Shown here in pieces: positions 60,190 to 64,000 of a DNA stretch of 64,000 bases. Positions within the stretch are counted from its first letter, which is position 1, and each line of letters begins with the position of its first letter. The position numbers and the translations under genes were made by a program. The DNA comes from Apricaphanius iberus (Eukaryota > Chordata > Actinopteri > Cyprinodontiformes > Aphaniidae): the NCBI GenBank assembly GCA_028564705.1, contig JAPXFQ010002669.1:1736001-1800000 (forward strand). The letters run 5' to 3'. Below the pieces are notes generated by a model that searched no databases, had not been told where the DNA came from, and saw only the letters and a program-made list of their open reading frames with translations.

Positions 60190-60714
60190 TGTTCAGACAC
60201 ACACATGCTGCTTCGTTATGTTCATGAACAAATGCAAGCCCCATCTATTCTTCCTGTGGAACTTTTACAACCACAAACCTGTATGTGCTTTATTTGGATT
60301 TTCTGTGACAAACCTGCCATGCTTTAGCAGTTCATTATTTAAGGAAAAAGAAAAATTTGGTGTTTCTTAAGGGTCATGTTTTCGAAAGACACCAACTCAG
60401 ATGGTTTTACAGTAGGTCTGGGATTTGACTACAGCATTTTAAAATAACAACATGCCTTAAACTAAACCAATTTAATTTTAGCTTCGTGTTTAGGGTAATC
60501 ATCCTGCTGTAGATGAACCACCACCCTGGTCTCAAGTTTTTTTGCCACCTCTTATGGCTTTTCTTTGGTAAATGGTGCATGGCCTGTACTTGGCTTTATT
60601 TACTCCCTATGATCCATAAAGCGCTTTACACTACATTAAATCATTCTCCCTTTCACGCACATATTCACACACTGGTGATGGCAAGCTACAATGTAGAAAC
60701 TGCAAAATAGAGTA
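60190..60714. other. Intron sequence and dispersed repeats
   Basis: No further exon of the factor B-like gene was seen. 60,560-60,700 carries CATAAAGCGCTTTACACTAC, a common teleost repeat. 60,200-60,340 may be a decayed DNA transposon end. Confidence 0.45.
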
Positions 60715-61415
60715 CTGCAGAGAACGTTCATGTTTTTAAAGGCAGACTCAAGAATCACCTTTTTAACATTGCTTTTAACTGATTATTTGTTAATATCTGT
60801 TTAATGGATCCACATTTTAACTGATTGAATTTTTAGTTTCGCTTTTAACTGATTATTGTTTATTGTTAATCTGCTTTGCATTTTTATTTTGATCATATCT
60901 TATTGTTTTACACATTATTTAAAACATTATCATTCTCAACATTTTTTTATCATTTTTTACTACTTAATCTCATTTTCTACTGTTTATTTTAATGTTTTAA
61001 CTTTTTATTTTAATCATCCCAGTGTTTCCTCTATGGGAGCCCTCTGCATCGGGACCGGTGGTCAGCTGTAGCTGCCTGGGTGCTGTCCAGGTAGTGCTTG
61101 GATGGAGGTGGGGGTACCAGCCCTCCCTCCTCTGGGCGCCCTGGGTTCATGCCTTGTCTGCTGCTGCCGATGCAGGTGGCTCCTATGAGGACGTTTCCTG
61201 GCTTATCTGTACTCAGCCCGTTTTTGCTTTTGTTTACTGTTGCTTTTAAGAATGTGATTGTGGCAAATTGGTTGGGTTGGGAGGGGGGTGTCGTTGCGAT
61301 GATGGTTTTATTTTTGGTTTTGGGAAGGGGGGGGGGGCGGGTTGTGGGTTCATTTTAATCTGTAAAGCACTTTGAGAAGCTGTGGTTTAAAAAGCGCTTT
61401 ATAAATAAAGTGATA
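60715..61415 (+). mobile_element. 5'-truncated LINE 3' end
   Basis: Begins in the last codons of a LINE ORF2 (ENVHVFKGRLKNHLFNIAFN then stop). It continues through a 3' UTR with a GC-rich part (61,020-61,210) and a G run, and ends with AAAGCGCTTTATAAATAAAG at about 61,393-61,412. Confidence 0.65.
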
Positions 61416-61479
61416 TGATTTGCTGCCCTGGGGCACACTGACGGAGGCTAGGCTGCTGGACACTGGCGCTACTAGGCCC

Positions 61480-62480
61480 TCTGACCACCACCATGGTCAA
61501 GACCAGAGAGCTGTTCACGGATGCCAAGGACAAGGTTGTACACCTGCACAAGACTGGGATAAGCAAATCTACAATACAGTAAACAAGCAGCTTGGTGGGA
61601 ACAGATCAACTGTTGGAGCATTTATAAGAAAACGGGATAAATACAAGATGACCGAAAATCTCCCTTGACATGAGGCTCCATGCAAGATCTCATCTCATAT
61701 GGTACACATGATCATGAGAACAGAGAGGAAATAGTCCTCATCTACAAAGGGGCAAGTAGTCAATGACCTGAAGAGCACTGGGATCACAGTAATAAAGGTT
61801 CCTGTTAGTAACACACTACATCATCATGGATTAAAGCCCTGCAGCGCTCAAAAGATACCCCTGCTTAAGATGCCATATGTCCAAGCGTGTCGAAATTTAG
61901 CCAAAAACCACCTGGATGATCAGGAGAAGATTGGGAGAATTTCATGTGTTCATCTAAGACCAAAATAGATTTCTTTGGTATAAATGCCACTCACCATGTT
62001 TGGAGGGGGAAGAATGTTTCATCCTAAAAACGCCATACCCACTGTGAAGCATGTGGGTGGAAACATCATTCAAAGGGGACAGGACAACTGATCTAGATTA
62101 AGGTATGGATAAATGGGGTCATGTATTGTGAGAGTTTTGGGCAAAAACCTATCAGTGAGAGCATTGAAGATGAAATGGGGCTGGATCTTCCAGCATGACA
62201 ATGGTCCCAAAGACACTTCCCGGGCAATGAAAGTAAAAAGCATTTCAAGGATCTGGAGTGGCCTAGTCAGTCTTAAGATCTTAATCCAAAGAAATCTGTG
62301 GAGGTAGTTAAGAGTATGTGTAGCTCAGCAACAACCGCAAAACATCACAGCTCTAGAGAAGATCTGTATGAAAGAATGGACCAACATATCAGGTACATTG
62401 TGTGCAAACTTGATGAAGATCTAGAGGAAACATTTGACCTCTGTTACTGCAAACCAAGGTTACATTACAAATTATTGTAG
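61480..62480 (+). pseudogene. Tc1-like transposase relic
   Basis: Plus-strand MVKTRELFTDAKDKVVHLHKTG at 61,492 is a Tc1-type N-terminus. Later pieces are PTVKHVGGNII-like (about 62,036-62,070), ALKMKWGWIFQHDNGPKDTS (around the second catalytic Asp) and RNLWR. Many stops and frameshifts. The last part (DLYERMDQHIRYIV) is less certain. Confidence 0.65.
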
Positions 62481-62579
62481 TGGCTGGGTAGAGGGAAGTC
62501 TGGGTCTCTTTGTTCAAGCTGTCTCTGTGTGACCTGACCCCGGATAAACGGTAGAGGATGACCGGACTGGACTGATTGA

Positions 62580-62810
62580 AGTGAACCTTTGTTAGATTGA
62601 TCAGCCCTCTGTGAGATGGTCAGAGCTTGGTATCGTGTTTTATAACCTAAACCTGATATAAACATCTCTAAATCTGTTATCCCTGACCTGTCCGTTGCGT
62701 TCTTGTTTGTTCTCCAACAAACCTTTACAGATACGTTGGATATATTTGAGATTAAATCACACCAGTGAATTCTACTTATTTCTTAAGCAACTTCTAAGAA
62801 CGGTTTAATG
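62580..62810 (-). mobile_element. 5' non-coding fragment of another Tc1-like element
   Basis: CCCTGACCTGTCCGTTGCGT and TTCTCCAACAAACC resemble, in the same orientation, the start of the Tc1 copy at 38,990-39,070 (CCCTGACCTGTCTGGTGTGT). Borders unclear. Confidence 0.45.
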
Positions 62811-63300
62811 TCCAGCATGATTGACCTCTAGCTAAAGGTGTAGCTGGGTTCAAAGGTAAGCGTACACAAATCAAATAGATCTCAAACATAATTTGGAATC
62901 ACAATTATCTCTAACATGAATCAATGATTTATGCTGCTGAAACAACCAATTTTAATGATGTAGACTGTTACACAGAAAACTCTTCTGAGAACAAACTGCT
63001 TTTAAATGGTTCAGTTTAATCAGAGCTGTATAGAGCAAAGAGAACACAGGAAAGCATCGCAGTCTGCCTCCACTGCTACAGGTTGGCAGAGAGGGTATAA
63101 TAAAATAAACAACAAAACAACCAAAAAAGGAGCAGCATTGACAAACCAATGTGAACTAAAAACAACACAACACGCAAAAATTCGCTATATAAATACAATA
63201 ATGTCAATGAAAAACTCCAGGGCCCAGGAAGCCCACGCAGACTAACGGAGGGCAGACTGCACCCCTGTAGGGAGGACAATAGGAAAACTTCTTGGGGAAT
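62811..63300. other. No recognised feature
   Basis: AT-rich sequence without coding similarity; a (AAAAC)-like patch lies at 63,100-63,180. Confidence 0.5.
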
Positions 63301-63324
63301 GGCCAGCAACTTCAATACAGGGGC

Positions 63325-64000
63325 CCAGTGGGCCGCATCAACGAGCCAATGGGCTCTGCCGGCGACCGGTTACACCAGGGTGGGCCTGGCTAATGACCCG
63401 GGGCCCAGGACACCCTGCCCCCCTCAGCAGGGACCCGACCAGGGATTGGCCGACGGGGTTCCCTGCTGCCGTCAGGTCATGGGGACACAGGCAGCTGTAG
63501 GCCGGAACATAGCGACGCCACGCTGAGCCAACTCCCAAAACAAACATCACAGCGCCTGCCTCTGCCTTATGCTGGGGCGCCACAGCTGCAGCAGATGGAG
63601 GGCACCCCTAGGCCTAGTCCAGTCAGGACCCAGACACCAAGCTCTACCAGCTCCTGAATCCTGATCCTGCACACTGCGGAGTGCCATGCCCACACACCCA
63701 ACCCAGGCCCAACAAACCCACCAAAACCGGCCAGGCATGAAACATGTAGAGCAGGTGGGGAGTGGTGACAAACCCAACCTGGCTGTCTAGTGTCTTGTGT
63801 TTTGATAATTGTCCAAATGTCGGGTGGGTTTTAGGTCGGCAGCAGTGGGGAACCCCTGTTGGCGTATCCCTGGTCAGGGCCCTGCTGGGGGTGGGATACC
63901 CCTGGTCCCTGGGGTCCCCGAGTCCTGGACCAGGCCCGCCCTGGGATAACCGGTTGCCGGCGGAGCCCATGGGCTCGCCCCTGTGGCCTCCTGGGCCACA
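63325..64000. repeat. GC-rich block with imperfect inverted repeats
   Basis: Arm 1 (about 63,326-63,395: GAGCCAATGGGCTCTGCCGG, CGACCGGTTACACCAGGGTG, GGCCTGG) recurs inverted at about 63,915-63,990 (complement GAGCCCATGGGCTCCGCCGG, CAACCGGTTATCCCAGGGCG, GGCCTGG). About 520 bp of GC-rich sequence lie between. Open frames here on both strands reflect base composition. The right edge of the window cuts the feature. Confidence 0.75.

Noticed and set aside
60109..60370. Plus-strand ORFs overlapping the factor B-like exon
   Set aside because: The minus-strand frame continues the factor B-like protein into the next exon with correct phase; the plus-strand frames have no similarity.
63299..63970. ORFs in the GC-rich right end
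   Set aside because: High GC content removes stops on both strands; proline/glycine-rich low-complexity products, no domain.

Overview
This window is vertebrate nuclear DNA, almost certainly from a teleost fish. Genes are split into many short exons with GT-AG introns. The repeats (L2-, L1- and Rex3/RTE-type LINEs, Tc1-like elements, hAT and Harbinger MITEs, '...ATATAGCGC...' LINE tails) are those typical of teleosts. A percomorph, perhaps a cyprinodontiform, fits best, but the species cannot be read from the sequence. All gene models below were spliced by eye; every junction keeps the reading frame.

Layout: (1) 1-7,882, minus strand: the 5' seven coding exons of a TRPM8 channel-associated factor (TCAF/FAM115-like) gene, copy A, which runs off the left edge. 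(2) 9,110-24,270: one old minus-strand L2-type LINE broken up by later insertions. Inside it sits a Harbinger-like MITE, and inside the MITE sit two independent L1 insertions: a 5'-truncated plus-strand L1 (itself split by a Rex3/RTE-like LINE) and a full-length minus-strand L1 with both ORFs open, a poly(A) tail and a 14-bp target-site duplication. (3) 24,271-33,113: intergenic DNA with MITEs, a solo LTR and microsatellites. (4) 33,114-45,999, minus strand: a complete 11-coding-exon TCAF gene, copy B, 915 codons, with an intact M60-type HExxH zinc-peptidase motif. (5) 46,963-58,767, plus strand: a complete 17-exon polynucleotide kinase 3'-phosphatase gene (pnkp), head-to-head with TCAF-B. (6) 59,384-60,188, minus strand: the last four exons of a complement factor B/C2-like serine protease, tail-to-tail with pnkp. 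(7) 60,190-64,000: decayed LINE and Tc1 pieces and a GC-rich inverted repeat.

No operon-like logic applies. The two TCAF copies form a tandem pair facing the same way, and their first two coding exons are nearly identical while later exons have diverged, which points to gene conversion. pnkp is a housekeeping DNA-repair gene and the factor B-like gene belongs to innate immunity; their neighbourhood to TCAF looks like ordinary synteny. I found no clearly new biological system. The best leads are the deep transposon nest with an apparently intact L1, the TCAF conversion tracts, a PCNA-box-like motif in the PNKP linker, and a 41-bp-arm perfect hairpin in a pnkp intron.
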